Shown: one piece after another, positions 1 through 12,548 of the stretch
Numbering within the stretch: the stretch's first letter is position 1
Layout of the letters: every line of letters starts with the position of its first letter
Source of the DNA: Haemonchus contortus
Taxonomy: Eukaryota; Nematoda; Chromadorea; Rhabditida; Trichostrongylidae
Assembly: GCA_000469685.2 (NCBI GenBank)
Contig: LS997563.1
Location: 3,049,281 to 3,113,280, forward strand
DNA: 64,000 bases
Direction: 5' to 3'
Notes under the pieces: model-generated
Database searches by the model: none
What the model was told of the DNA's origin: nothing
The model's input: the letters and a program-made list of their open reading frames with translations, nothing else
Made by a program: the position numbers and the translations under genes

Positions 1-280
1 ATGGTGTGAAAATCGATAGGAAGCGCAACTTAATTGGTTGGGATACAAAATTTCCTAGACATCTTACAGTTTTACGTTGACTAGTAACCCAAAGTGATGA
101 ACAATCCTTCTAAATAAATGAAACCATTTGCAAGATGTTTTTTTTACTGATTTCCACATTTCTAACTGAGTTGCAGTGGAATTCAATTGGCTAGTGGCAT
201 GTTTTAAGCGCTTCATTTGTCAGCAAGGGCCAATTTCCATTTAGCTCTTGTTTTTAGTCAAAATGTAACCTTAATGGATG

Positions 281-570
281 GAAAGGTGTAGTGGCAAATG
301 GCGCTCTATCACACGCGCATGATCACAGGTTCGAACCCTGGATCGATATCCGCCTAGTCCAACCGAGCCTTCCGCCCGTCCAAAATCGGTTAGTTGGTAC
401 CAGGCTCGTCTGGGAGATTAAAAGCGCTAACTTGAACATCGACTGGCCACTGCAAGTAATTGTATAGGCCACATACGCACTTATTACGCCACCACGATTC
501 TGAAAGGAAGTCGATGCGAGGGTGCATCCCTCAAACGGGATTAATTAATGCCCAAAGACTTTACACTCTG
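281..570 (+). repeat. tRNA-derived SINE, near full length (family S)
   Basis: The left end resembles a tRNA: an A-box-like GTGGCAAATGGCGC and a B-box GGTTCGAACCC near 329. The family body follows (GGTACCAGGCTCGTCTGGGA, then ATACGCAC and TACGCCAC) and the right end GGGATTAATTAATGCC near 538. The same order recurs in the other family S copies. Confidence 0.75.
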
Positions 571-1289
571 GACCCTAGGCAACGGTCCCTGATGGAGCTC
601 AAATATTGTAAATATAATCGCAAAATGAATCACTTAACGATAATAAAATTCAGAATAAATTAGATGATTAGAATAGACGCAGTCGGTTTAGAACGAGCAT
701 AGTGGTCCCCTAGAATGAATTCAGTCGGTCTCATTTGTTTATTTGGAAGGATAATAGCTGTCATTAGAATAATGGCTTTTTTCCTACCTGAGTCGGTTAT
801 CGAATCATTGATGATGAGACCACGCTTTCACTTTACGTCTAGGTAGAGCAATGGACAGATTCCTTTTTGAAGGCTAGAAATGTTCAAAGCCCATTAGCGG
901 AAGACTTTGATTATAAGGGCTTTCACGTCACTATCATGTTTCATTATTTCATGCCCTATTCGCTCTCCCATCCTTTTCATCGAACACCTGGAACGCGATG
1001 AGGCTTCAAGCCGAAGGCTGAGCTTGTTGGAGTCAGTCTTCCGTTCTTTTTCCGATTACTATTCAGTTTTGCCTACCAAAGTACAGTATAGGTCTCTCCT
1101 TTACGTTAAGGTTGTTTATGACAGTTTTGACTCCTGTTTCCCACTGTGAGATGTGAAAAGGTGAAAGCATGGGGTGGAATTGTTGCGACCGTAGTCAGGG
1201 TTTACGGATGTGAGAATCGTTAAGGGTTTCTTCCCTCCTACAAGACTTTTTTCCTCTAACTCACAGCAGAGCAAATAAAGTTTCGGCTA

Positions 1290-1412
1290 GTACGTCGACT
1301 TGATGTTTTAATGGGCCCAGAAAGCACAAGTCCGGCTCGAGTCCCGTCGGAGGCCGAAGTTTTGCTAACAAATCGCCATCTTAGTGAGACTTTGGGCCAG
1401 TGCTTTAGTTTT
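1290..1412 (+). repeat. Second tRNA-derived SINE family (tRNA-Ser-like), copy 1
   Basis: A B-box-like GGCTCGAGTCCC near 1333 is followed by GGCCGAAGTTTTGCTAACAA and ATCGCCATCTTAGTGA. The post-tRNA block matches that at 41603-41635, so the two are copies of one family distinct from family S. Confidence 0.5.
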
Positions 1413-2154
1413 CTCGCAATCATACAACGATCAAAACTAAATTATTGACCGTAGAAGCGTGAAAGCCCTTTAGACCGTGTTGGTGTTTAAAACAATGGTC
1501 TGTAGAAACGATTTCATCCGTTCTACATTCTTTGTCTCCCTTCCACTGTCGTACTTCTCCTGTACTCAGTCATAACAAGCATCACCTTTGCTTATTTGTT
1601 TTTTTCGATTTCTTCCCTCTATTTTTTATCTGCTTTGCACTTTCCATCTCATAAAAACAGATTGGCCAGTATCAACAGATCTTTGTTGATAGAAGAAGCG
1701 ACAGGGGTTCAGTACGGAAGAGTTCTTTCCATTGTTTGAAAAATATTTTTAAAAAGTGCATAAGTATCGAGTTCCATATATCCCACGTATCATAACTCAT
1801 GTCATATACACTTCTCAGCCACTTTCTGATCCCAGCATCTAAGGAGCCATAGTAGCGCATGAGGCTTTCGAATCTACTTAATACGGAAGCCTTGCCCAAC
1901 AGCCCCTTTCCCTAGAACAGCGAACCAAGAAGTATCTCAAATGGAAACGAGTAAATCAAGGGTTCTAAGAGCAAAGCCGCTTCTCGAAGATATCAGTCAT
2001 TCGATCCTCTCTAGTAAGGGTGTCAACAACTTCACAGCTTTGAAATCAAGTGTGAAGTGAAATCTTAAGCATAAAGATATAAGTGAAGATCTCAGGGCTT
2101 GGTAGCAGATCCCACCTAGGAATTCATCTGTTCCCAATTTATAGTCTTCTTCGA

Positions 2155-2410
2155 GTCTTTGAGCGTTGATCAATCCCGTCTGAGGGATGCGCCCCGCTTT
2201 CGACATTCACTCAGATTTGTAACGGCGTATTGGATGCGTGTATGGCCTATACAATGAATTGCGTGGCCCATGTGCAGGTCTACTGCTTTTATACTCCCAT
2301 AGTCTGATACCACTTGATCGATCCCGGAGTGATGGAAGGCTTGGTTACCTAGGAAGATATCGAACCGATTCGAACCTGTGCCCATGCTTGTGGAAAAGCG
2401 CGCTACATAG
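2155..2410 (-). repeat. SINE family S copy
   Basis: Reverse-oriented copy: it starts with the family right end (GATCAATCCCGTCTGAGGGA) and ends with the degenerate B-box near 2375. The tRNA-like head is diverged. Confidence 0.7.
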
Positions 2411-3084
2411 GGGATTCAAAGGTCTTCAGTAAGTCATCTTTCGACAGTGGATCCAGCGTGAGCCAAGCTTTTTTGCATTTGAAGCGAATCATCCAACAGC
2501 TATTCTCATTGTCCTCAGGAAACAACTGAACTTATAAGTATCTGGTATGTTTTCGCCAACGTTGTTCCAGCTCTATCGATGCAAATAGTTTCAGAGAAAA
2601 AATATTGAGAAACATTGCTGGAAATCGTATCTCCACTTTTTTCTTTTACATGTCATGCCCTCTTCAAAATTTCAAAAAGACTTAAAGATATCTCTACAAA
2701 CATCGTGTCAGCAGTAGAACTTTGGCACCTAGGGGATGTGGAGGATCGTAAATGGTTTGTGAGAGGTACTGATAACAGCTAATAAGGGATGATAATGAGG
2801 TCAAATGCAAAGGTGCTAGACCGCTCACTTTTCGTGTCAACAACGAAGCTTCTCTACTTGAGTGTGTGAGTTGAGGTGTGACTGGATCGCAGATAAAGGG
2901 TGACAGAAAATGAGCAGCTGATAGAGGGTGGCAGGTGAAGGTGAATAGCAGGAGCCATTCAGTTTTCAATTCCTTTCGTATTTACGATGTATTTTCCTCA
3001 AAAGTTCCGTATTGGTTCCATAAGTTACGCAGGATACCAGAACAGATTGATAAGAGATGGTAATAGCAGTGGTAAAAGCCCCTT

Positions 3085-3275
3085 GAGGATACCCGCCTGG
3101 CTAACCCGGCCATCCACCCCTCCGTGGTCGATTAATTGGTCCAGACCTATCTGGGAGGGTAAAAGCAGTGGCTTGTCCATCGGCTGGCCCGCTCAAGTCA
3201 TTTATGAACCCCTATACGCATTCAATAGGTTACTAAGCTAAGCTCGAAATGCAAGTCGAATGCGGGGCGCATACC
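3085..3275 (+). repeat. SINE family S copy, degenerate and partial
   Basis: Recognisable by the CTATCTGGGAGGGTAAAAGC block and the AAGTCGAATGCGGGGCGCAT right-end block. The tRNA-like head is missing. Confidence 0.55.
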
Positions 3276-3604
3276 AGCACAGAGTTGAATGACGTTTTCC
3301 CCTTTCACTATTTGACTTCGTTCCATGGGATTCACCAGAGCAGTGCAAACTAAATGATGGTTGATGAGATGCGATTTTCACTGAAAAAAAAACTCGTGCG
3401 AAGGGGTTTCTCGAGAGCATTTCTAGTGCAAAATAACTGAATTGAATAAGTGAATAGCTTGACGAGGTCCTTCACCTCAAGAAAGATTCTTCAGCATTCC
3501 CTTGGATAGAATCCACATTTTTTCAGCGATTCTATATTAAATCCTTTTTTCTTACACTTAGCTATGTTATTTGATATGTTGACAGACGTCAGCCATCATT
3601 GCAG

Positions 3605-6600
3605 ATGCCGACCACCCAACTGAACGTCGTAGTCTCTCAACCACGAGTATTGGCAGGAGAATTTCTTAATGCACGGGTAGGTATCATCATAATTACTTCA
3701 AGAATATACCAAAAGACACCACTTTCGTTTTTAAGATGCCCTTTCCTCTTTTTTGAACTCATGAGAACCTTTTTTTTTGTTAGCCCTGAGCTTTTTTCAC
3801 CCTACTTAAAAAAACTTTGGAAGTATTGAGGATGTAAATGTCTTGACTTTTTCAATTTCTGGGTTTTTTTTCATTTTCATAAACTTGTTTCATGAAACGA
3901 AGAACACTTCAATGTAAGCCATACACTAGCTCTATACCTTGTATTGCAAAAACGGGATTTCAAAGTAACTAAGTAGGTCATCTGAAGCTTTTCCAATATT
4001 TCAGCCATTTTTTATGTTCAATTTTTTCGTAGCCAACAGCCTAAAGTATTCTTAACTCCATTCCAGAGGTATTTAAGGTTTCCAAGATACGTAAGTTCTT
4101 TTGACATCATTCTTGATATTTTCAGGTACTCTTGGATTCGGCTGATCCTGATACTGTCATTCACAGCTTAACCGCTGAGATAAAAGGAGTCGGCCGAACG
4201 GGTTGGGTGAATATCCACACGGATAAGATATTCGAAACAGAAAAGGTAACTAAAACAGCTTCTTCATCTTCCAGCAGTTGACTCTGTTACTGCCAGTAGT
4301 TTCTGTTGGTTTTATCAATTTTGTCTTCTTGTTTTTCCACTATATCCGATGGTTGTTGTTTTGAATTGAAGTTGAACTTTCGTTTTTCGTCATCGTTGTG
4401 CGATTTCCTTTCAACCACTCGAATTTTTCTGACATTATCTACTTCCTATAAGGGCAATTCCTATGATTTTCATATATTATTTAATTCCTTTACGCATATG
4501 TTCTCTTTCTTAATAGCTTTTCTTTTTGAATAGCACATGTGTCCTGAGCTCTCTGGCTTAGTTGTCTTCGATCTCCTTAGCCATTCCCTGAGTTTTTGCA
4601 TGTTGTGCTCACGATTATGGAAGGCTGTGCACTCAGTTGCTTTTCAATAGAGAAGCACTGTCGTCATCTCGTCGCAATCGAGAACCCATCAGCTTCCCTT
4701 TTGGACCGCCTTCTTAACTTCGTTCCATTCTTGTCAAGGGTCATTCCATACTGTTAAGTCCGTTGGGAAACAGGCAGTACCATGTTCTCTGAGCGGAAAA
4801 CACGATCGTTCCCAATACAAATTTGGGCTTATTCCATTACCAACATGGGGTCAGAAAACCCTAACTTCTCCTTATTTTCAATGTATACTTATTTCTTTTT
4901 ACCACTTTCTTTCTTTCTTCTTCTGCTGAACGTTGACCCCAAATATACCCATATTTCAGTTATATTTCCATAGCCAGGTGGCACTATGTCCACCGGATAC
5001 GCCTATTCCTGCGGGGAAACATCAGTTCCCTTTGCAGGTATGTGCAACTTTTTTTGTTTTTGGGATTTTTACGAGGAACCTCGTAATCTAGGTGATGATC
5101 CCAGAAAATGTCCCCAGCAGTTATGAAAGTCAATTTGGATCCGTTCGTTATCAGATAAAAGTGGTCCTCACAGCTAATACAGACCAGGTCAGTTCGGATT
5201 GACTTATGCCGTCAGTGCAGTCCACAATTCCGAAAACTCCAGTTTTTAGGCGTCCTGCTCCGAAGTGTTCCCAATTGTGGTATTGGCTCGGTCGTTTTTC
5301 GATCAAGTGCCTGTGAATATATTATCACCCATCGATTTCCGAGATGAGGTAGGTATCGCATACGCTTGGGCGCTTCCGAGCCTCCCATGTTCACGCACTT
5401 TACGGATAAGTGACTTTCCTTCCACTTCCATGCCTCATTGACTGCTCGCCTGGTGTGTTCAGCGTAGGTGTATTGTTTATGCCTAAGAGGGAGCAGCCTC
5501 TATTGTTTTTACTAGAATCCTGGCCCACGAACGTATATAAGGACGGCTAAATATATACGTATATAAAAAACAACTAAAAGGTGCCCACCAGCAGCTGAAG
5601 CTCGCACTCTCAGTGATACACAAAGGAAGTGACCAGGGAAACCCGTTCTGGATCATACAAACAGCACTCGACGTTTGCTCAGAAAGGGGGCCATATCGAA
5701 TCATGCAATTTTGGCACATACATTGATACCTAAAGTTTGTAAAGTAAAAGATGCGCACTATCACACACCCATAGTCCGAGGATCGGATCCCGGATCCGTG
5801 CTCGCCCAGTACAAACAGGCCTTCCATCCCTCAGGGGTCAGTGAATTGGAATCAGACTCGTCTTGGAGGATAAAAGCGTCGAATTGTGTCGGCTGGCTGC
5901 GGCAATTCATTGTACACATTGGCCACATACGCATCCAATACACCACCAAATTCCAAATGGAAGTCGAACACAGAGCGCATCCCACAAAGGGGAGCAATTG
6001 ATGCCAGAGACTTCATCCTTAAGTTTTATTGCGATTTTGAGTATACATACCACTACTAATCCAATATATTACATGTGAAATTGAAATTGTTTGCTGAGTG
6101 ACAGAAGACGACTTTATCAGTATCCCCGAATGGTCCAAAACGGCTGATCACATTATGCCATATTTACTATGATTTTTGGTACATGCCAACAGGGATAATG
6201 GTAAAAATTCCGATACCAGTGGGAATCGTGGTTCAGTGGGGTGCGAGCCAACGGAGAGTTTTCTCTAATTTGGGATTGCTTCATTAATGGAAAGGGTTCT
6301 AGCCTGCCTGAGAGGTGGAAAACAAAGGAAAACTATTATGGCCACCAGAATGAATGACTCAAAGCTTCCAATTCGAAATTTATTCCAAAGGCACAGATGT
6401 TCTTCTTTCTTGGTTCAGTATTTTACCCAAACGGTCATCCGCAGTCATCGTTAACTCCCACAATTATTAAAAATACAGCTAAGCTCCCGGTTTTTTTGAA
6501 ATTTCGAACATCCCGCCAGCGAACGGTGTCGCATAACGTTTCAGACCATTCAAAAAAAGGTGTTTTTTTTAGTGGTGTCTATTTCCTGTTTTTTCTAATA

Positions 6601-9600
6601 ATCGAGTTATTTCTACTGACTTCCAACAAATTGCAATGGATAGTAAAGCTGAGAGTAACGAAGGTTCTCGACACCTTCATTTTGCTTTTAATCAAGGTTG
6701 AAGGGCCACTAAAGCTGGTCATTTAGGCGGCACTTGTGGTGTCTATGGAGTGGGTGCGCAGATGAGCGAGTCGCTCGTGACTGTTATAAAAACTCAAAAA
6801 TTGTAAATTCGACTTTGAAGGGCCAGTTCTGGCTGACTAACTGAGCTCAATGAAGTGTAGTTGAAAGCTCAATTTACGATATTCGAGGTGCCCTTCTGAA
6901 ATGAAGTACGGAAGTGTAGGTACAGAATTAGAATGAAATGAAGCCAAGAAACAAAGAGCGCGGAAAAATCGTGAAATATAATTTTTCTGAAACTAGTTGG
7001 TTTCAAGGATTGTACGAGATTATAACGGCAAAAGGGTGTTTGGACGAGATTTCACTTGTGTGCAATTGCGTAAAAAGTTGATTACGGTGTCCCCCTACCA
7101 AAACTGCTCCTCATTGGTGCACGACCCATGCAATCAGTTGTTTCAATTTTCAACATACCATGTGCCTCAGTGTGAATGGTGCATCCTTTACAAAGTGTTA
7201 AATCTCAGTCGTTCATGGGTGTGCTGGTCTGCCGGTCTCTGAGCCATATTCAAGCCACTTACGCTTAAAAATGATATGCTACCACACCGCTCTAGCGTGA
7301 TATCTCACTCGATTAGAACTATGAAGCATGAATTCCGAGAACTTTTGTTCTCGATTGATTACATATTGGATTCGACTGAAAGAAAAATTTTGAAAAACTC
7401 GAAAACGGCGGGAATATAGTTTTTGGCGAAACGCATTTTTCACTGCTGGGTCTCCCTCTTTCTAATCGAACTGGAACACATGGATAGCACCGAGAACTAA
7501 CCTTTTTCTTCACAAAACCATGGAATCAACAGCCAGTTCAATAGAGTGAAAATACGAATTGAACGCTATCAATTAATCAACATTGATTGATAATGCCGAA
7601 GAAAAGTTTCTTCAAATCAGCTCCCCACATCTGGACAATACTCTCCCAATAGGACATGCTTAACAACCATGTAGAGGCTGCTACCATCCAGAATGGAGCA
7701 CGTTAGTTGCAAGTGTAATCAGCAGCTTTAGGTCAACACGTTGTTCTACTGGCACAAGTTGTTCTACAACGACTGAAATCTCGTCCAAATATTTCTATTG
7801 TCGTCGAAACCTCAAAAATACTTGTTTTTTAGCTTCGAGACTTCTGCGGTTTTTCTCGCTCACTCAGTCTAAGATAAACTATTGAGCACTAAGACATACG
7901 TCCTACAACCCTTTTAAAGTACATAACATTCTCGCCACTCGTGTCTTCAAGCATAAAGGCTCCCTCTCCCCATCGCCACACAATTGTCCCCATTTTCTCG
8001 CCTCGAAATATGGTTTCCGTTTATGCTCTGCATATAGCGACGTATTTCGAAGCGAGAATGTTGGGGCATTTCGAAAATTCTCGAAGGCCCAACCAAATTA
8101 TCGTGGCAACCTCCTCTAAGGCCCTTTCTCCGTCAATATTTCGGTCCAATTCGGATGTTCTTGCCAATCGTAATGAGAAAAAAGGAGGCGATTAAATCGC
8201 GTGCTGAATTTTCCACTGTTAATGGGTAAAGCCTACATCCCTATATTTGGATAGATCTCAAACTTGAGATGAAAAAAGTGAAGCAGGCTAGGCAGGGCCT
8301 GTTAGAAGGATTAGTAATGTGTGTGCGTAGCAAAGCTCACTAAAGTTTCAGTCGACCACCTCCATAATTGCAATCTCAATAGTTTGATTATGCATATTCA
8401 TGTGCTCGACAATTAACTCTTATGACTATTCTGGGAGTCATTCCTCTTCATGGGATTCACAAACTGGAAAAGTCCTCTGGAAAAGAAAGCTGGACCTTCC
8501 ATATCAGCAAAAATGTATTCCTTTCCGGGTAGCTTGTTTTGGGCACATTGCATGATCATTATCTGGAAATAGACCTACAGCTTCCTTGGCTTGTAGGTAC
8601 AAGTGCTGGATGTTTTTTTGGCATTTGTTATTTTATTTAACTTGAATATACCTCGAGTAAAAGCTGCACAAACACGGCGACGAATACTGTACCCATAGTT
8701 TACAGTTTTCTCACAAGCATTTTGATTCCATCTATGATAAGGCAGAAGCTGACAGCTACGATCACACCTTCACAGCTGCGTTAGTTTCAAAGAAGCTGCT
8801 TCGGCGCAAACTCGTGCTGCTTCAAGCAAAGCATATCATGAAACTTGAGAACATGAAGGAGAAATGCTTCTCGAAGAAAAAAAACCCATCGCGACGAAAT
8901 CCGAGAAGTACCAGTCGCAATTAAGCACTAACATTTGAAGGGGAATGCAATAAGTGGCTTAAGATAGATGGGTATGAATTGGCGTCTTCGAAAGCATTCT
9001 GTAGACTCATAAATTACCGGTAATCCAGTCCAAAGCCTCCTAAGAAGGGGTCCTAAGCTTATATAAAGTGTTTCTTTATCCTTCAAAAATCTCCAAAGCT
9101 GTGGTTCTTCGGTAACAAACTGAAGCTGTTCTTGCAGATTGACTTCACTTGCTGTACATTGCCGTTTGGTTGTGTCTCGTTGATGGTCTCATTACCACGA
9201 ACAGCATTCCGATTAGGAGAAGTGAGTCAAGTCACCTTCCTTCAGGATTTGTTCCCGAAATAGATACTTCCAGACTATCGAAGCTCAAGTTACTGTAAAT
9301 AACCGGACACGTAAAGCACTGAAAGACTGCGCCCTCCAGCTGGCAATGAAAACCCAATTCGAAGCGATGAGTAGGTCAGCATGGTTTTCAGTAGAAGGGC
9401 CAAGCGGCCAACAATCTTTTGCTTTTCCTTCTGATTTTTTTATATGTCATTTAGGTACGAGCACGTAAATGAAAAGAAGTTGAATGAGCATTTGATCGAA
9501 ACCGTTCCTTTGGGTAAAGTGAAAGCTCGGCACAAGGAAGTGAGTTCAAAGTTGTACTGTTTGATCTTGTTTGACTTGCTGTCTGCCGATCCAGTACTCC

Positions 9601-10362
9601 ATAATTTTGACATTTTCCCACAGGTGTTTGCGAAGTGTATCGTTCGAGTTCCTGAGGGTGTTCCTCCCACACAGAACTACAATCGCGACGGAGGCGATAC
9701 AGCTATCATAGCTATTCATTATGTGCTGAAGTTTACGGCTTTGCCTGGTATGCTTGACAATCTCGTATACTATTCGAAAAAACCATACCGTAGTGCATGA
9801 ACTTTAAAAAGAAGTGGGCGTCGGACTCAGGTTTCCACACTGGTAACCTGGGAGAATCCAAGAAACACAAGTAGGTCTTGTCCCTCTTCCCCCACCCCCC
9901 CCCCCCCCCCCACCACTCCCTTTACCTCCCCCTCCCTCAAGAATGCTTATTTATAATTACAGCGTAAACTTGGTTGGGTCAAACAACCTGGAAAGATGAA
10001 CAACGCATTGAACTCAGAATAAAATTCATGAGGGTGATTGATTAGACCTACTGGATATCCATACAGCTTTTTTTACTCTCGCTACGACACCGTTATCAAG
10101 GAAGGGATAGAAGGCCTTGGTACAATGATAAGTATCCCTTTCGGTTTCGGAAATTCCGATTCTTTTCATGTTTGATGATTATGATTTCCAAGACACTCAC
10201 ATTTAAGGGATCGAATGCGAAATCCCGTTAATCGTCACTTCAATGGGTTATGCGGATACCGGCAAGCAAGCAGCATTTGTCATTCACAACGCTCGGAAAA
10301 GTCCCAGTAAACAACAGCGGACAACACGAACTATGATTGAAGGCAAAACTCTATACCAATAA
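3605..10362 (+). CDS. Arrestin-domain-containing protein, complete, ten exons
   Basis: Exons: 3605-3676, 4126-4245, 4960-5037, 5092-5187, 5250-5348, 9138-9221, 9274-9374, 9455-9539, 9624-9747, 10208-10362. They total 1014 nt (337 aa plus TAA), and every junction has GT/AG ends and matching phase. The ATG follows a TTGCAG acceptor directly, so it may be the trans-spliced start. The N-terminal arrestin sandwich shows VLAGEFLNARV, GVGRTGWVNIHTDK, the CPPDTPIPAGKHQFP turn and VPSSYESQFGSVRYQIKV. The C-terminal sandwich starts at FGCVSLMVSLPRTAF and includes the TVNNRT and AIIAIHYVLKF strands. Family knowledge: such alpha-arrestin-like proteins are cytosolic adaptors for membrane-cargo trafficking or ubiquitination. 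No PPxY motif is visible, so the usual NEDD4-ligase tether appears absent. The fifth intron (3.8 kb) holds SINE and MITE sequence. Family assignment is firm; the exact orthologue is not. Confidence 0.9.
5748..6012 (+). repeat. SINE family S copy in the long arrestin intron
   Basis: Contains the damaged B-box region near 5780, the GACTCGTCTTGGAGGATAAA body block and the right end near 5990. It lies within intron 5 of the arrestin gene. Confidence 0.65.
6992..7200 (+). repeat. MITE-like element fragment in the long arrestin intron
   Basis: Recognisable by GTACGAGATTATAACGGCAA, TTTGGACGAGATTTCACTTG and the AATTGCGTAAAAAGTTGATT block. The terminal repeats are not preserved. Confidence 0.45.
9887..9912. 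repeat. Poly-C tract in an arrestin intron
   Basis: A run of C with one A, in the intron between 9747 and 10208. Similar poly-G/poly-C runs occur near 13493, 15880, 31811, 47870, 57823 and 63360. Confidence 0.8.
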
Positions 10363-10363
10363 A
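10358..10363 (+). terminator. AATAAA polyadenylation-type hexamer overlapping the arrestin stop codon
   Basis: AATAAA is formed across the TAA stop of the arrestin gene. It lies too close to the stop for a normal 3' UTR, so another signal downstream may be the one used. The hexamer is seen; its function is not shown. Confidence 0.3.
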
Positions 10364-10602
10364 AATTTCTATACAAAGTATAATATGTACAAGCTGCATG
10401 CACGTCTTGGGATCAAGGTGATGTCTCCTTTTTATTGATCTCATATCCAAGACTCTCAAAGACAGTAGAAATCTCAAACTTCCAAGTTCCTCAATAGGTG
10501 TCCCTGAGCAGATTCGATGAAGTAACCCTGAAGACAAAATTTTCTCACATTTGATATATGCACTTATTCCGGAGAAAGATTTGTCAGTCATTTCATTCTG
10601 AC

Positions 10603-10779
10603 GCCAATCAACCTGTTGCATAACGGCCAATATCTGCCCTACAGCAATCGCCCTTGATTTAGAAAGCAACCTCTGATGTTTGATCCCTACAGGATCAAAC
10701 ATCAGAGGATCATCTGTTTCTAAATCAAGGGCGATTGGTGCAGGGCAGATATTGGCCGTTATGCAACAGGTTGATTGGC
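10603..10779. repeat. Long hairpin palindrome (about 80-bp arms)
   Basis: The left arm GCCAATCAACCTGTTGCATA...GTTTGATCC pairs with the right arm GGATCAAAC...GGTTGATTGGC around a 5-nt loop (10687-10691). There are a few mismatches and one small insertion. It lies about 240 bp downstream of the arrestin gene. Confidence 0.85.
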
Positions 10780-11639
10780 TTTTCCGACATAAAACCGGTA
10801 TAGTACACATGAGCACATTTATGGTTTGAGCTGTGACGAGCATGGACGATATCGGGAAATAATCCCATGCTTATGTAGTTATGATTGCCGGTATTAATGT
10901 GATCTCTGAACATTAACATAATCACTTCGAGAAGAGAACGATTTGATTTGAAAAAATTTCTGGGAACTCAAAATTATTTTTAAAACTCCCATGCTTCACG
11001 ACGCTTGGGCATATGCACAGTGTCTTACACTGTCCTACTGCTATACTACTCCAAAACAGGTTTGTTGTAGTGGAATCGTTTTATTCGGTCGACGTGCCGA
11101 ACAATCTTCAACAAGGACCTGAATTAGTTCAAAGATCCTGATTTATGGTTACCCTGTCGAGTCGAGTGGCCAAAAGCAGGAGGCCGAGGACAATATCTTC
11201 ATGAAACTCGACCGCAGCAAATACCAACAAAATCTCAGCAACTCCCAACCCTTTAGAGCTCCATCCGTGTCGTCTTTATGACATGCCAGAGGCAGTTAAG
11301 GTAATGGACCTATCTGGAGGCATAGGTTTCTATGTAATGTTTGTACAACAATTGTTTCACCAGCGATGAACTATTTCTGGCTTTTTACCCTCTTGAGGCG
11401 GTCAAAAGCACGCACAAGGTGGTCGCTCATCTAATAGTCAGATTCCTCATAAAGGCCCTGAGATATAGAGTGTTTAGTGTACCGCAAGTGAGGGACTTCC
11501 ACTGAACTAAGAACATTCGTTATGATAGGGGCGGATTCAGGATTCTCAGTGCCTGCTTGAGAACATCAGTGATCAGCGGAGCGATACGTAGAACAGGACG
11601 GAGGAGTCGAGCTAAACAAGGAGATTTCAAGGATAAGCT

Positions 11640-11700
11640 CAGCTTTTCGGCTTAGATGGTTGTACGGCTCAGAAACAAAATTGTATCCACTCTATTCCGC
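11640..11700 (+). mobile_element. Possible LINE relic
   Basis: The + strand reads WLYGSETKLYPLYSAV, like the LYGSETW motif downstream of LINE reverse transcriptases. It is too short to classify. Confidence 0.3.
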
Positions 11701-11876
11701 TGTGAAGTCCTCCGTCATTTGAACTCGACTCCTACTATACGGCAGGTTAGTCCATTCAGTCCTTGGCAGAAGCTTCAAATTTAGTATAACCTAAAGGCAT
11801 GAAAACGACGACGTGAAATCTTCGGTCGCAACCAATACCGTTTTTGATACTCGGCTTCTCTTCAAAGTCGTTTTGG

Positions 11877-12081
11877 AAGCGTATGTGGTCCGTGCAATGA
11901 CTAGCGGTAGCCAGCAGGTGTACATGTCAGAGCTTTCATCCTCCCGGACGAATCTGCTACCAATTAACCAACCTTGAAGGGTTGCAAGGCTTGATGGTCA
12001 TCAGCAAATATAGAGCCATGATTCGAAGCTTTGACCATACATATGAAATAGCGCGCCACTTGCCACCACACCGCCTCCGCC
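11877..12081 (-). repeat. SINE family S copy, 3'-truncated
   Basis: Reverse copy running from the GTATGTGGTC block to the GCGCGCCACTTGCCACCACA head (A-box region on the minus strand), about 100 bp upstream of the small membrane-protein gene. Confidence 0.6.
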
Positions 12082-12186
12082 CTATACATTCACTATGCTT
12101 TAGAAATACTTTTTATACTGTTTTGTATCTGTTGTGAAAGATCATTCTTACCCCCATCTTCTGATTAATACCTGTGTTATTTATAG

Positions 12187-12548
12187 ATGTACCGATTTCT
12201 TCCATGGTCAGTGAATAGAACGATTACATCCAATGAGACCCTAAGGGACATTGACAGTTCGGAAACAAAATTCTTAGAACTGATGGGAAGCCTTCATCGG
12301 TTGGAACTTATGATGTGGTTCATAGTTGTTGTCGTTGCCATTACTTGCGCATGGTGTATCACCAAGACGGTTGGTCTTTCAATTTTTTGGGAAATAAGTC
12401 TTTTTTGAAATCATTTGTGTAAACGGTAATTTCCTTTGAGTTATCATGTGCCGAATTTTTCGGTAAAGCTTCCTAACTAATTATCCTTTTACAGTCGCGA
12501 TTCCTTGGACGGAAGAAAATGGGAAATCTTTTCCATAAAGTTTCTTGA
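12187..12548 (+). CDS. Possible small type I single-pass membrane protein, two exons
   Basis: Exon 1 is 12187-12369 and exon 2 is 12495-12548, giving 237 nt (78 aa). The ATG follows TTTATAG directly, as at trans-spliced nematode starts. The intron runs from GTTGGT to TTTTACAG and both junctions are phase 0. The predicted protein has a short N-terminus with two N-glycosylation sequons (NRT, NET), an acidic and polar stretch, one hydrophobic segment (MWFIVVVVAITCAWCI) and a basic tail (SRFLGRKK). The layout is like KCNE/MPS potassium-channel accessory subunits (short glycosylated ectodomain, one TM, short cytosolic tail), but I see no diagnostic KCNE residues. Function is unknown. It could also be one exon pair of a longer gene. 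Confidence 0.5.

Larger units (their letters stand above)
1..3604. other. Intergenic sequence upstream of the arrestin gene
   Basis: Apart from three family S SINE copies and one tRNA-Ser-like SINE I see no supported exon. Open frames up to 114 codons here and nearby have no recognisable domain and no splice partners. Confidence 0.5.
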
